A stretch of DNA of 64,000 nucleotides from JAICYJ01 sp963766445 (GTDB lineage: Bacteria; Actinomycetota; Thermoleophilia; Gaiellales; JAICJC01): NCBI GenBank assembly GCA_963766445.1, contig CAVXZW010000027.1, forward strand, positions 62,001-126,000. Reading direction: 5' to 3'. The stretch's first letter is position 1. Every line of letters starts with the position of its first letter. The position numbers were made by a program, and so were the translations under genes. The notes under the pieces were generated by a model. The model was not told the DNA's origin. It made no database searches and saw nothing but the letters and a program-made list of their open reading frames with translations. This document shows, one piece after another, positions 12,767-20,914 of the stretch.

Positions 12767-12922
12767 ATGCGTGGATTGCGGTCTGCGGACACGTTCGAGT
12801 ACGGGCGCCGCGGCGCCATGGGCTGGGCGCAGGAGCACGTGCTGGTGTGCGCGGTGGGGGCGGTGTGCGGCTGGCTGGTGGTGATCTACGCCGTCTTCAG
12901 CGCTGTGCTGACGGTGCGCTAG
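12767..12922 (+). CDS. Tiny single-helix membrane protein, copy 2
   Basis: This 51-residue product starts at ATG 12767 after a weak GAAGGGG. It begins with MR like copy 1, has EYG at residues 11-13, WAQ at 20-22, and one transmembrane helix from about 27 to 47 ending in YAVFSAVL. The family is unknown. The 34-base spacing suggests it shares a transcript with copy 1. Its stop overlaps the end of the convergent dnaE2 gene by 4 bases. Confidence 0.55.
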   Translation: MRGLRSADTFEYGRRGAMGWAQEHVLVCAVGAVCGWLVVIYAVFSAVLTVR

Positions 12923-15900
12923 CGCCGTCCCCGGCCGAAGCTGTTCGGGTACGGCGCCGCGGCTCGCAGCTCGCCCACGTCGGGCGTCTCGGCAGGCGCC
13001 GGCCCGATCTCGGCCCGGCCCTGGTGGCTGAGCGCGGTGATCCGCTCGGCCAGCACGTTGATCGTGCCCTCGCGGCGCTCCAGGCGGCCGGTCACCTCGA
13101 GCAGCGGCTCGGCCCGCACGGCGATGCGGTCGCGGGCGTAGACGTCGGGCGGCACGATCGCGTTGCTCAGGCCGTGCTCGTCCTCGAGCAGCAGGAACAC
13201 GATGCCCTTGGCGGTGCCCGGGCGCTGGCGCGCCACCACGATCCCGGCGATGGTGACGGTGGAGCCGGGCGGGTCGGTGGCCAGGTCACGCGATGTGCGG
13301 ATGTGCTCCGGGAGCGAGGGGCGCAGCAGCGCCATCGGGTGGGGTCCGGTGGTGAGGCGCATCGTCTCGTGGTCGGCGATCATCAGCTCCCACTGCGACT
13401 GTGACGGCAGCGGCGGCGCCGGGGCGGCGTCGAGCGCCAGCGCCAGCTGGCCGGATTCGGGGGCGCGGTGCAGGCGGATCTCCCACAGCAGCCGCCGGCG
13501 GTCGCTCGAGAAGGGGTCGAGCGCGCCGGCGCGCACCATCTGGGCGAGCACGTCGCGGCCGACCGGCGCCCGCCGCACCAGGTCGCCGGCGTCGCGGTAG
13601 GGGCCGCCGCGGTCGCGCTCGGCGACCACGTCTGAGGCGGCCTTGCCGACGCCCTTGATGTAGCCGAGGCCGATGCGGACGGCGCCCCCCTCGATCGCGC
13701 AGTCGGGGTGGCTGCGGTTGATGTCGGGCGCGAGCACGGTCACGCCCCGCCGCTCGCCGTCGCGGAGCAGCGTGGCGGGCGGGTAGAAGCCCATCGGCTG
13801 CTCGTTCAGGAGCGAGCACAGGAACTCGGCGGGGTGGTGCAGGTGCAGCCAGGCCGACTGGTAGGCCAGGATCGCGAAGGCGGCGGCGTGCGACTTGGGG
13901 AAGCCGAACCCGGAGAAGCCGAGCACGTTCTCGAACACGGCCGCGGCCGTCTCGCGGGGGACGCCCTGTGCCTCCGCGCCGTCGCAGAACCGCTCGCGGT
14001 GCACGACCAGCGCCTCGTGGCTGCGCTTGCGGCTCATCGCCCTGCGCAGCGACTCGGCCTCGCCGGCGGTGAAGCCGGCCAGCGCGATCGCCACTTCCAG
14101 CACCTGGTCCTGGTAGACGATCACGCCCAGCGTGTCTGCCAGCGGGCCCTCGAGCAGCGGGTGGTCGAAGGGCACCCGGTAGTCGGGGTTCTCGCGCAGC
14201 AGCTTGCGGCGCTTGATGTAGGGGTTGACGGCCTTGCCCACGATCGGCCCCGGCCGCACCAGCGCCACCTGAACGGTCAGGTCGCCCAGGTTCTCGGGCT
14301 GGGTGCGCACGATCGACTGCATCTGGGCGCGGCTCTCGATCTGGAACACGCCGACGGTGTCGCCGGCCTGGATCTCGGAGTAGACCGCGGGGTCGTCGAA
14401 GCCGATGCGGGACAGGTCGACGGGCTCGGCGGCGGTGTCGGCGATCAGCTCGACGCAGCGCTCCACCGCCGACAGCATGCCCAGGCCGAGCAGGTCGATC
14501 TTGAGGAAGCCGGCGTCGGCGCAGGAGTCCTTGTCCCACTGGCAGATGCGACGGCCCTCCATGGCGGCCGGCAGCACCGGCACCAGTTCGACCAGCGGGG
14601 TGGAGGAGATGACCATGCCGCCGGAGTGCTGGCTGATGTGGCGGGGCAGGCCCATGATCTCGTCCATCAGGAAGCGGAAGGCGCGCCAGCGGGGGCTGTC
14701 GGAGCCGTCCGGCAGGCGCGCCGACTCGGCGCCGTGGTCCCAGCCGTCGGTCATGCGCGCCATCCGCTCGACCTCGCCCTGCGGCAGCGCCAGCGCCTTG
14801 CCCAGGTCGCGTATGGCGCCGCGCACCCGGTAGGTGGGGAAGGCGGCCACCAGCGCGGCGTGGTCGTCGCCGTAGCGGCGCTGGATCTCGAGGATCAGGC
14901 CCTCGCGGATGTCGCGCGGGAAGTCGAGGTCGATATCGGGGATGCTGGTCTGGTCGCGCGACAGGAACCGGCCCAGGAACAGCTGCGCCGACACCGGGTC
15001 GACGTGGGAGAGGCCGATCAGGTAGCAGACGATCGAGCCGACGCTGGAGCCGCGGCCGCGGCCGGGAGGCAGCAGGCGGCGGGCGGCGCTTTGGCCGCGC
15101 ACCTGGAGGGCGACGTCGCGGGCCAGCTCGAGGATGTCGCGGTGCAGGAGGAAGAAGCCGGCCAGGCCGTGGTGGTCGATCAGGGCCAGCTCCTCGTCCA
15201 GGCGGCGGCGGGCCTCGTGCAGGTCGCGGCTGCCGGCGTAGCGGAGCTCCAGCTGGTCGCGGCAGATGCGGTACAGGGCCTGGGAGGCCGATTCGCCGGT
15301 GTCGGAGACGAAGTCGGGGTAGCTGTAGCCGAGGTCGCTGGCGAGGTCGAAGCGGCAGCGGTCGGCCACCTCGAGGGCGCCGCGGACGGCGCCGTCCGGG
15401 AAGCGGGCGGCCATCTCGGCGGGGGTGCGCAGCACGGCCTCGCGGTTGCCGCGGCGGTCACGCTCGCAGGCGTCGAGCGTGGTGTTGAGGCGGATCGCGA
15501 CCAGGGTGTCCTGCAGGAAGGCGCGGCGGGCGTTGTGGGCGTGGACGTCGCCGGTGGCGACGGTGCGCAGGCGCAGCTCGGCGGCGAGCTCGGCCAGCAG
15601 GCGGTTGCGGCGGGCGTCGCCGCGCCAGTAGGGGCGCTGCAGCTCGATCGCGAATCGGTCGCGGCCGAAGATGCCGCGCAGCCGGCGGGCGGCGGCGTCG
15701 GCCTGGCGGGGGCGGTCGGCGGCGATCTCGCGCGCGACCAGGCCGTCGCGGGCGCAGCCGGACAGGCAGTGCAGGCCGTCGGCGTGGACGGCCAGCTGGT
15801 CGAGGGTGACGGAGGGGGCGCGGCGGTCGTCGGCGTGGGCGAGGGTGAGCAGGCGGCAGAGGTTGCGGTAGCCGGACTGGGTCTCGACCAGGAGGGTGAG

Positions 15901-16116
15901 GTGGGCGCCGCCGGCCAGGGTCAGCTCGCAGCCGGTGATGGGGCGCAGGCCGGCGTCGTGGGCGGCGTGGGCGAACTCGAGCGAGCCGGACAGGCTGTCG
16001 TGGTCGGTCAGCGCCAGGGTCTGGTGGCCGAGGCCGGCGGCGGCAAGGGCCAGCTCCTGGGGCTGGGAGGCGCCGTCCAGGAAGGAGTAGCAGGAGTGGG
16101 CGTGCAGCTCGATCAT
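12919..16116 (-). CDS. dnaE2: Error-prone DNA polymerase III alpha subunit (DnaE2/ImuC)
   Basis: DnaE2 is the translesion polymerase of the ImuB-DnaE2 mutasome, used in damage-induced mutagenesis. The protein has 1065 residues. The N-terminal PHP domain starts MIELHAHSCYSFLDGA and has the DHDSLSG and GCELTL motifs. The polymerase core carries PDIDLDFPRDIREG near residues 392-405, which holds two catalytic aspartates, with GRGRGSSVGS upstream and FGFPKSHAAAFA further on. A helix-hairpin-helix region and an OB fold end the protein. ATG 16116 overlaps the TGA of the DUF6504 gene. It is shorter than the replicative DnaE at 46.6 kb and differs at the start of PHP, which fits DnaE2. Confidence 0.95.
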   Translation of the reverse strand: MIELHAHSCYSFLDGASQPQELALAAAGLGHQTLALTDHDSLSGSLEFAHAAHDAGLRPITGCELTLAGGAHLTLLVETQSGYRNLCRLLTLAHADDRRAPSVTLDQLAVHADGLHCLSGCARDGLVAREIAADRPRQADAAARRLRGIFGRDRFAIELQRPYWRGDARRNRLLAELAAELRLRTVATGDVHAHNARRAFLQDTLVAIRLNTTLDACERDRRGNREAVLRTPAEMAARFPDGAVRGALEVADRCRFDLASDLGYSYPDFVSDTGESASQALYRICRDQLELRYAGSRDLHEARRRLDEELALIDHHGLAGFFLLHRDILELARDVALQVRGQSAARRLLPPGRGRGSSVGSIVCYLIGLSHVDPVSAQLFLGRFLSRDQTSIPDIDLDFPRDIREGLILEIQRRYGDDHAALVAAFPTYRVRGAIRDLGKALALPQGEVERMARMTDGWDHGAESARLPDGSDSPRWRAFRFLMDEIMGLPRHISQHSGGMVISSTPLVELVPVLPAAMEGRRICQWDKDSCADAGFLKIDLLGLGMLSAVERCVELIADTAAEPVDLSRIGFDDPAVYSEIQAGDTVGVFQIESRAQMQSIVRTQPENLGDLTVQVALVRPGPIVGKAVNPYIKRRKLLRENPDYRVPFDHPLLEGPLADTLGVIVYQDQVLEVAIALAGFTAGEAESLRRAMSRKRSHEALVVHRERFCDGAEAQGVPRETAAAVFENVLGFSGFGFPKSHAAAFAILAYQSAWLHLHHPAEFLCSLLNEQPMGFYPPATLLRDGERRGVTVLAPDINRSHPDCAIEGGAVRIGLGYIKGVGKAASDVVAERDRGGPYRDAGDLVRRAPVGRDVLAQMVRAGALDPFSSDRRRLLWEIRLHRAPESGQLALALDAAPAPPLPSQSQWELMIADHETMRLTTGPHPMALLRPSLPEHIRTSRDLATDPPGSTVTIAGIVVARQRPGTAKGIVFLLLEDEHGLSNAIVPPDVYARDRIAVRAEPLLEVTGRLERREGTINVLAERITALSHQGRAEIGPAPAETPDVGELRAAAPYPNSFGRGRR

Positions 16117-16365
16117 GCGCGCTGCTCGTACCAGCGGCCGCTGGCGGCGATCGCAGAAGACGACGGTGTTGCGGCCGTCGGCCAGCACCAGGTCGAAGTA
16201 GGTGCGGTGGACGGGGCGGCGCGTCCACCAGCCCTCCTCGACCCGCCACTCGTCGCGGGTGACGGAGACGGGGCGGTTGGCGACGGCCACGGGCAGGCCG
16301 GCCTGGTCGGTGGCGACGTGGATGGGGCGGGGAAGCCCCAGCCGGCGTACGTATGTGCGATCCAT
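16113..16365 (-). CDS. DUF6504 family protein inside the mutasome operon, one frameshift
   Basis: This small protein lies between imuB and dnaE2 and has 83 residues after ignoring one surplus base near 16144. It reads DRTYVRRLGLPRPIHVATD, VSVTRDEWRVEEGWWTRRPV, RTYFDLVLADGRNTVVF, and ends SGRWYEQRA. That is the DUF6504 pattern I associate with actinobacterial imuB-dnaE2 loci. ATG 16365 follows GAAGG, and the TGA overlaps the dnaE2 ATG (ATGA), so it is made together with DnaE2. A structural or assembly role in the mutasome is plausible but not shown by sequence. Confidence 0.75.
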
Positions 16366-16382
16366 GACCCCTTCACCTTCGG

Positions 16383-17570
16383 TTACTCGTACGGCACCAG
16401 CAGCTCCCGGCCCTCCGGCAGGCGTGACCAGGGAGCGACCTCGACGACGCGCAGCAGGTGGCCCTCGCCCATGGCGGCGCGCAGCTGGCGGGCCGCCTCC
16501 GAGGCGCGCTCGCGGCGCACCTCGTGGGCGGGGCGCATCAGCAGCTGCTGGCGGCCGCCCGGCTCGCCCAGCTCGGCCAGCTCCATGGTCAGCCGGTCGA
16601 GCGCGCCGGGCAGGCCGGAGAGGGCGGGGAGCAGGGCGTCGCGCAGGCGGCGTGGCTCGGAGGTGGCGTCGCGCAGGCGCACGGGGCGGCGCCAGGATCC
16701 GCCGGCGGACAGGCGCGCGGAGAGCGTGAGCGTGCGGACGGGACGGCCGGCCCGGCGGGGAGTGGCCAGCAGGCGCTCGACCAGCAGGGTGGCGGCCTGG
16801 TGGAGGGTGGCCTCGTCGCCCACCGGCTCGGGGAAATCGATCCACTCGCGCAGCGGCTGGGGCGGCATGCGCGGCGCGACGTAGTCCTCGTCCTCGCCCT
16901 GGGCGAGGCGGCGGCCGGCGATGCCGGCGGGGCCGAAGCGATCGGCCACGGCGGGGAGCGGGAGCGCGGCCAGCGCGCCGGCGGTGCGGATGCCGAGCGC
17001 CTCCAGCTCGTCGGTGATGCGAGGGTCGAGGCCCAGGCGGCCGATCGCCATGCGGCCGATGAAGCCGGGCGCGCCGTCTGCGTCGACCACGCGCGGGCGG
17101 CCGGGTCGGGCCTTGATGGCGGCGGCCTGGGCGGTGAAGCGGCCGGGGCCGGCGCCGATCCGGCCGCCGGGCGGGAGCAGCTGCCCGGCGGCGTGCAGCA
17201 GGCGGCCGAGGCCGCCGTGCATGCGCAGCAGGCCGTCGGCGCGGAACAGCGCGTGGCCGGGCTCGAGCGGCTCGACGGCGGCGCCGATCGCCTCCAGGCC
17301 GGCCAGCAGCTCCTCGGCGGCATCGGCAACGGCACCGGGGTCGGCGGTGACCAGCCGGATTCCCGGGCAGCGAGCGATCGCCTCGCCGGCGCGCATCCCG
17401 GGCCGCACGCCGAAGGTGGCCGCGGCGGCATTCACCTCGCCCACCAGCGGCGAGCCGCCCGCCTCCGGGGCCAGCGCCGTCGGGACATCGCCCAGCGAAC
17501 CGCCCATCGCCACCCGCAGAGCGAAGCGGGGGACGAGCGCGCAGACCAGGATGCGGGGGCGTTTCGGCAA
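16383..17570 (-). CDS. imuB: Mutasome Y-family-like protein ImuB
   Basis: ImuB is a catalytically degenerate Y-family protein that bridges the beta clamp and DnaE2 during SOS mutagenesis. The 395 residues begin with RILVCALVPRFALRVAMGG and contain the nucleotide-pool-like PGMRAGEAIARCPGIRLV, FRADGLLRMHGGLGRLL and an HhH segment (LEALGIRTAGALAALPLPAV). The polymerase active-site carboxylates are not conserved in the expected places, as usual for ImuB. I prefer TTG 17570, preceded by GGAGAG, over ATG 17594, because the upstream ATG lies inside the LexA box. It starts the imuB-DUF6504-dnaE2 operon. No imuA is present here. Confidence 0.9.
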   Translation of the reverse strand: MPKRPRILVCALVPRFALRVAMGGSLGDVPTALAPEAGGSPLVGEVNAAAATFGVRPGMRAGEAIARCPGIRLVTADPGAVADAAEELLAGLEAIGAAVEPLEPGHALFRADGLLRMHGGLGRLLHAAGQLLPPGGRIGAGPGRFTAQAAAIKARPGRPRVVDADGAPGFIGRMAIGRLGLDPRITDELEALGIRTAGALAALPLPAVADRFGPAGIAGRRLAQGEDEDYVAPRMPPQPLREWIDFPEPVGDEATLHQAATLLVERLLATPRRAGRPVRTLTLSARLSAGGSWRRPVRLRDATSEPRRLRDALLPALSGLPGALDRLTMELAELGEPGGRQQLLMRPAHEVRRERASEAARQLRAAMGEGHLLRVVEVAPWSRLPEGRELLVPYE

Positions 17571-17587
17571 GGGCTCTCCAGCATAGG

Positions 17588-17601
17588 CGAACATGTGTTC
17601 G
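17588..17601 (-). promoter_or_regulatory. LexA (SOS) box of the imuB operon
   Basis: CGAACATGTGTTCG is a perfect match to the actinobacterial LexA site CGAAC-N4-GTTCG. It lies 18 bases upstream of the preferred imuB start. Known LexA control of imuB-dnaE2 in other actinobacteria makes DNA-damage induction the obvious reading. Confidence 0.85.
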
Positions 17602-17618
17602 TATGCAACGGCCGCGAT

Positions 17619-17669
17619 GACACTTCCGGGAGCGCAACAGCCGCGCCTGGCACCGGTGTTGCCTCCAGC
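17619..17669. repeat. 51-bp direct repeat, copy 1
   Basis: It is 48 of 51 bases identical to positions 17724-17774. Each copy contains GCAACA near its start and TGTTGC near its end, which can fold into a 14-bp stem with two mismatches. It lies in the non-coding stretch upstream of imuB. Confidence 0.85.
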
Positions 17670-17723
17670 ATTGCTTCAAACGGTGACGGGCGGCTTGCGA
17701 TCTGTGCGCGTCACGGGCGCGTT

Positions 17724-17774
17724 GACGCTTCTGGGAGCGCAACAGCCGCGCCTGGCGCCGGTGTTGCCTCCAGC
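17724..17774. repeat. 51-bp direct repeat, copy 2
   Basis: This is the second copy, 105 bases after the first, with three mismatches. The 17595-17811 gap holds no gene: it contains the LexA box, both repeats and a palindrome. Confidence 0.85.
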
Positions 17775-17797
17775 TTCGTCACGGGCCGTGACGAAGC
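17773..17797 (-). terminator. Near-perfect 25-bp palindrome after the zinc ribbon gene
   Basis: The arms GCTTCGTCACGG and CCGTGACGAAGC flank a single G. It begins 15 bases after the stop of the leftward zinc ribbon gene, as a terminator hairpin would, but no T-run follows. An operator is the alternative. Confidence 0.4.
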
Positions 17798-17811
17798 ACC
17801 GACGGACTGCG

Positions 17812-18006
17812 CTAGCCGGCGACGTCCATGTGCAGCTGCGGCTCGAACAGCTGCAGGCCCGGGTTGTGCCGCTCGACCACGGCCAGGTCGAAGACCTTGC
17901 CGCAGGAGTCGCACATGAAGCGCTGGCGCCCTTCCAGCCACCGCAGCGAGCGCCGGTGGCACGAGTGGCACCGCGGCTGCTTGCGCTTCTTGGGCGTTCG
18001 GGCCAT
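17812..18006 (-). CDS. Small zinc ribbon protein
   Basis: This 64-residue protein has a basic head (MARTPKKRKQP), then CHSC at 13-16 and CDSC at 32-35, a spacing typical of a Cys4 zinc ribbon. The tail is acidic to neutral. The arrangement resembles small actinobacterial nucleic-acid-binding ribbons, but I cannot name the family. It lies just downstream of the DedA-type gene on the same strand, 12 bases apart. Confidence 0.65.
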   Translation of the reverse strand: MARTPKKRKQPRCHSCHRRSLRWLEGRQRFMCDSCGKVFDLAVVERHNPGLQLFEPQLHMDVAG

Positions 18007-18018
18007 GGACGCCAGAGG

Positions 18019-18600
18019 CTAGCCGCGGGCTCGGACGCGATGCAGGACGAACACCCCCGCCACGGCCATCGCCGCCAGCACCGCCGCCACCGGCCCGACG
18101 CTGGCCTCGATCGCCGCCAGCGACTCCCCGAACAGGAACCCGCCTCCTGTCACGATCACCACCCACGCCACCGCACCGACCACGTTCCACGCCGCGAAAT
18201 GGCGCAGCGGCATCCCCGCCGCCCCGGCCATCCAGGGCGCGAAGATCCGCACGAACGGCACGAACCGCGCGCCCACCAGCGACTTGCCGCCGTGCCGCGT
18301 GAAGAACTCCTCGACCCGCAGCACCTGCTGTTGCCGCGGCCAGCCGCGCGCCACCAGCCGGTCCAGCAGCGGCCGCCCGCCGATCCGCCCGATCTCGTAT
18401 CCGCCCAGCGCGCCCAGCGTCGCCGCGATCGCCGCCACCGCCATCACCAGCAGCACGTTCAGATGTCCCGCCGCCGCCGCCGCGCCGGCGCCGATCAGGA
18501 TCGTCTCAGACGGAAACGGCACCCCCACCAGCTCCAGCGTCACCGTCACGAACACGAGCAGGTAGGCGTGGTCGTCGAACCAGCCGACCAGCGCGCTCAC
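18019..18600 (-). CDS. DedA-family membrane protein
   Basis: The 193-residue protein has a VTT/DedA domain: LELVGVPFPSETILIGAGAAAAAG near residue 22 is the conserved amphipathic re-entrant segment. GGYEIGRIGGRPLLDR and GARFVPFVRIFAPWMAG follow with the conserved arginines, and the C-terminus has two membrane helices. DedA proteins translocate lipid carriers or phospholipids across the cytoplasmic membrane and support cell-envelope homeostasis. The exact lipid is not evident. ATG 18600 lies next to the end of the upstream coiled-coil gene. Confidence 0.9.
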   Translation of the reverse strand: MSALVGWFDDHAYLLVFVTVTLELVGVPFPSETILIGAGAAAAAGHLNVLLVMAVAAIAATLGALGGYEIGRIGGRPLLDRLVARGWPRQQQVLRVEEFFTRHGGKSLVGARFVPFVRIFAPWMAGAAGMPLRHFAAWNVVGAVAWVVIVTGGGFLFGESLAAIEASVGPVAAVLAAMAVAGVFVLHRVRARG

Positions 18601-18603
18601 ATC

Positions 18604-18948
18604 TCACTCGTCAAGATCCGGATCCATCGCGCGCTGGTAGATGCGCCGCACCACCAGCGACGGCAGCCGCCTCTCCGCCGCCTTCGAGAACTCGCGCTCG
18701 TATCGCATCCGATCCCGTGCCGCCATCGTCTCGGCATACCGGTCGCGCAGCGCCAGCAGCTCCTCCTCCGCCTCCTCGACCAGGTCCATGTAGTCGCCGT
18801 AGCGCTCCTCCGCCTCGCTCGCGCCCGCATGCGTGTACGACACCCGCGCCTGCTCGACCCGCAGCATCAGGTCGCGGTGGTCGTCGGCGAACATCGCCAG
18901 CTGCCGCGCGATCACGTCTCCGAAGCGAGCCCTCCCGGGAATCCTCAT
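18604..18948 (-). CDS. Conserved hypothetical coiled-coil protein
   Basis: The product is 114 residues from ATG 18948. I do not recognise the family. Residues ~10-95 are rich in Glu, Arg, Ala and Leu with heptad-like spacing (AFADDHRDLMLRVEQARV-like start, then DYMDLVEEAEEELLALRDRYAETM), predicting a long helical hairpin or coiled coil. No signal peptide or membrane helix is seen. It is followed immediately by the DedA gene, probably in one operon, and is divergent from the nuclease-fold gene. Confidence 0.6.
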   Translation of the reverse strand: MRIPGRARFGDVIARQLAMFADDHRDLMLRVEQARVSYTHAGASEAEERYGDYMDLVEEAEEELLALRDRYAETMAARDRMRYEREFSKAAERRLPSLVVRRIYQRAMDPDLDE

Positions 18949-18983
18949 GCCCGGGATGCTACCGGTGCCCGGCGGTGGCCCGG

Positions 18984-18989
18984 TAGCAT
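18984..18989 (+). promoter_or_regulatory. -10 box of the EEP-family gene (TAGCAT)
   Basis: TAGCAT ends seven bases before GTG 18997, with no ribosome binding site between. Confidence 0.45.
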
Positions 18990-18996
18990 CGCCCTC

Positions 18997-19806
18997 GTGA
19001 GCGATCCCATACGCATCCACGTCCGCGCCTGGAACATCGCCCACGGCCGCGACATCCCTCCCGACCGCCAGCACGGCCACGTCCATCGCAAGCTGCTCGA
19101 TGAGATGTGCGAGCTGATCGTCCGCGACGCGCCCGACCTGGTGCTGCTGCAGGAGGTGCCGGTGTGGGCCGGCGCCCTGCTGCGCGAGCGCACCGGCATG
19201 GGCGTCACGCTGGCCCCCGCCTACGGCGCCCACATCCCGTTCCTGCACGTGCCCTTGCCGCTGGCGCTCGGCGCCGCCGTGGGCAGGGCACTGCCCGACC
19301 TCGTCCGCACCCAGGTCGAGGGACAGGCCAACGCCGTCCTCTACGGCGGCGAGCTGCTGCTCGTGTCGGCCCGCCGCGTCCAGATCAACGATCGCCGCCG
19401 CCTTCGCGGCGAGCCCCGCATCGCGCAGCTGGTACGCCTCCGCCACCGATCCGCCGGCCGCGAGCTCACCCTCGCCAACGTCCACGCCGACTCCGGTGAC
19501 AACCGCCAGCAGCTGGAGCGGGCCGGCTACGTGCTCGAGCGCTTCGCACGTGGCGCCCCGATGCTCCTGGGCGGCGACCTCAACGCCGATTCCCGCTCGC
19601 CCGGCCTGCAGGCGCTCGCCGCGCGCGGCTGGATCGAGGACGCCACGACGCTGCATCCGGGCGTCGATCACCTCTTCGTCCGCGGCATGCAGGTCGAGTC
19701 CCCACCCGCGGCGTGGCCGCCGGAGCTCCGCGACCTGTACCTGGACGACGACCTGCCCGTGCGCCTCTCTGACCATGATCCCGTCGACGCGGTGGTGACA
19801 TTGTGA
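18997..19806 (+). CDS. Endonuclease/exonuclease/phosphatase-family protein
   Basis: This is a 269-residue metal-dependent hydrolase of the EEP fold (DNase I, sphingomyelinase and similar). The motifs run in order: RAWNIAHG (Asn metal site), DLVLLQEV (Glu), TLANVHADSG, MLLGGDLNADS (Asp-x-Asn) and LSDHDPVDAVV (the catalytic Asp-His pair) at the end. No signal peptide is evident, so it is probably cytoplasmic, and the substrate could be nucleic acid or phospho-ester. GTG 18997 sits right after a -10 box. It overlaps the following PLP-enzyme gene by 4 bases (GTGA). Confidence 0.88.
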   Translation: MSDPIRIHVRAWNIAHGRDIPPDRQHGHVHRKLLDEMCELIVRDAPDLVLLQEVPVWAGALLRERTGMGVTLAPAYGAHIPFLHVPLPLALGAAVGRALPDLVRTQVEGQANAVLYGGELLLVSARRVQINDRRRLRGEPRIAQLVRLRHRSAGRELTLANVHADSGDNRQQLERAGYVLERFARGAPMLLGGDLNADSRSPGLQALAARGWIEDATTLHPGVDHLFVRGMQVESPPAAWPPELRDLYLDDDLPVRLSDHDPVDAVVTL

Positions 19807-20904
19807 GCATCCGATCCGACCTGCCCTCGCTGGAGGGCGTTGCCTACCTGAACGCCGGCACCAACGGGCCGCTGCCCCGGCCCGCCGCCGAGGCCATGCG
19901 GCGCGAGCTGGACATGTCCCTGGCCGAGCCCCGCATCGGCATGGCCGCCTTCCAGCACTATCGCGACCTGCGCGACCGCGCCCGCGCCGCGCTGGGTCGT
20001 GCCGTCGGTGCGCCGCCCGAGCAGGTCGCGCTGACCAGCTCCACCACGCAGGGCGTCGGCATCGTCATCTCGGGCATCGACTGGAAGGCCGGCGACGAGG
20101 TGCTGACCACGACCGAGGAGCACCCGGGCATCCGCAGCCCGCTGGATGTGATCGCCCGCCGCGCGGGCGTGCGCGTCGTCGAGCTGCCCCCCGAGCGGCT
20201 GCTGGACGGCATCGGCGACAACACCCGGATGGTGGCCGTGTCGCACGTGCTGTGGACGACCGGCCGGGTGCTGGACGTGGCCGCGATCTCCGCCGCCGCG
20301 CACGAGGCCGGAGCCGTCGCTGCTGCTGGACGGCGCCCAGTCGGCCGGCGCGATCGCCGTCGACGCGGCCGCCACCGGCGCCGACTTCTACGCCTTCTCC
20401 GGCCAGAAGTGGCTGCTCGGCCCGCAGGGCAGCGGCGGCCTGTGGGTGTCCCCGGCGTGGCTTGACCGCGCGTGGACGGCCCAGTCGAGCTACTGGAACC
20501 TGGAGCAGGGAGTCGTCGGCGACTTCCTGCCGACCGCGGCCCGCTTCGACGGCGGCACGCTCGACACCGTCACCGTGGCCGGCATCGGCGCCGCCATCGA
20601 GTGGGTCGAATCGCTGCCCGGCGGTCGCGCCGGCTGGCTGGCGCAGACCGCCGAAAACGCAAGCCGCGCCCGCGAGCGCTTGCGCCGGCAGCCCGGGGTC
20701 ACCGTGGCCGACCACGGCAACGACGGCGCACCGCTGATCGCGCTCACCGTCGCCGGGCAGGAGGACACCGTCGCCCTGAACGAGCGGCTGGGCGCGCAGG
20801 GCATCCTCGCCCGCTACATCCCGGACACGCCCTGGCTGCGCGTCTCCATCGGCGCTTGGACGAGCGACGACGACGTGGAGCGACTCGCGGCCGCGCTCGG
20901 CTGA
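19803..20904 (+). CDS. Class V aminotransferase (PLP enzyme), one frameshift
   Basis: The protein is 366 residues after ignoring a surplus base at about 20326. It is a fold-type I PLP enzyme of the class V group (cysteine desulfurase, isopenicillin N epimerase). YLNAGTNGPLPRPAAEAM is at the N-terminus, TSSTTQGVGIVI forms the phosphate cup, LDGAQSAGAIAVD carries the PLP-binding Asp, and FSGQKWLLGPQGSGGLWV carries the Schiff-base Lys. The cysteine desulfurase active loop Cys is not obvious, so an epimerase- or lyase-like role is as likely as sulfur transfer. It is coupled to the EEP gene. Confidence 0.85.
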
Positions 20905-20914
20905 CGCCTGCCGC

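Noticed and set aside
13708..16884. Very long rightward open frame opposite dnaE2/imuB (also leftward ones opposite glyS, ppdK and dnaE)
   Set aside because: These are GC-bias shadows with low-complexity Arg/Ala/Gly/His translations and no recognisable domain, while the opposite strand encodes clear conserved enzymes.
17619..17774. CRISPR array
   Set aside because: Only two copies, 51 bp each with a 54-bp gap, no cas genes, and each copy forms its own hairpin.
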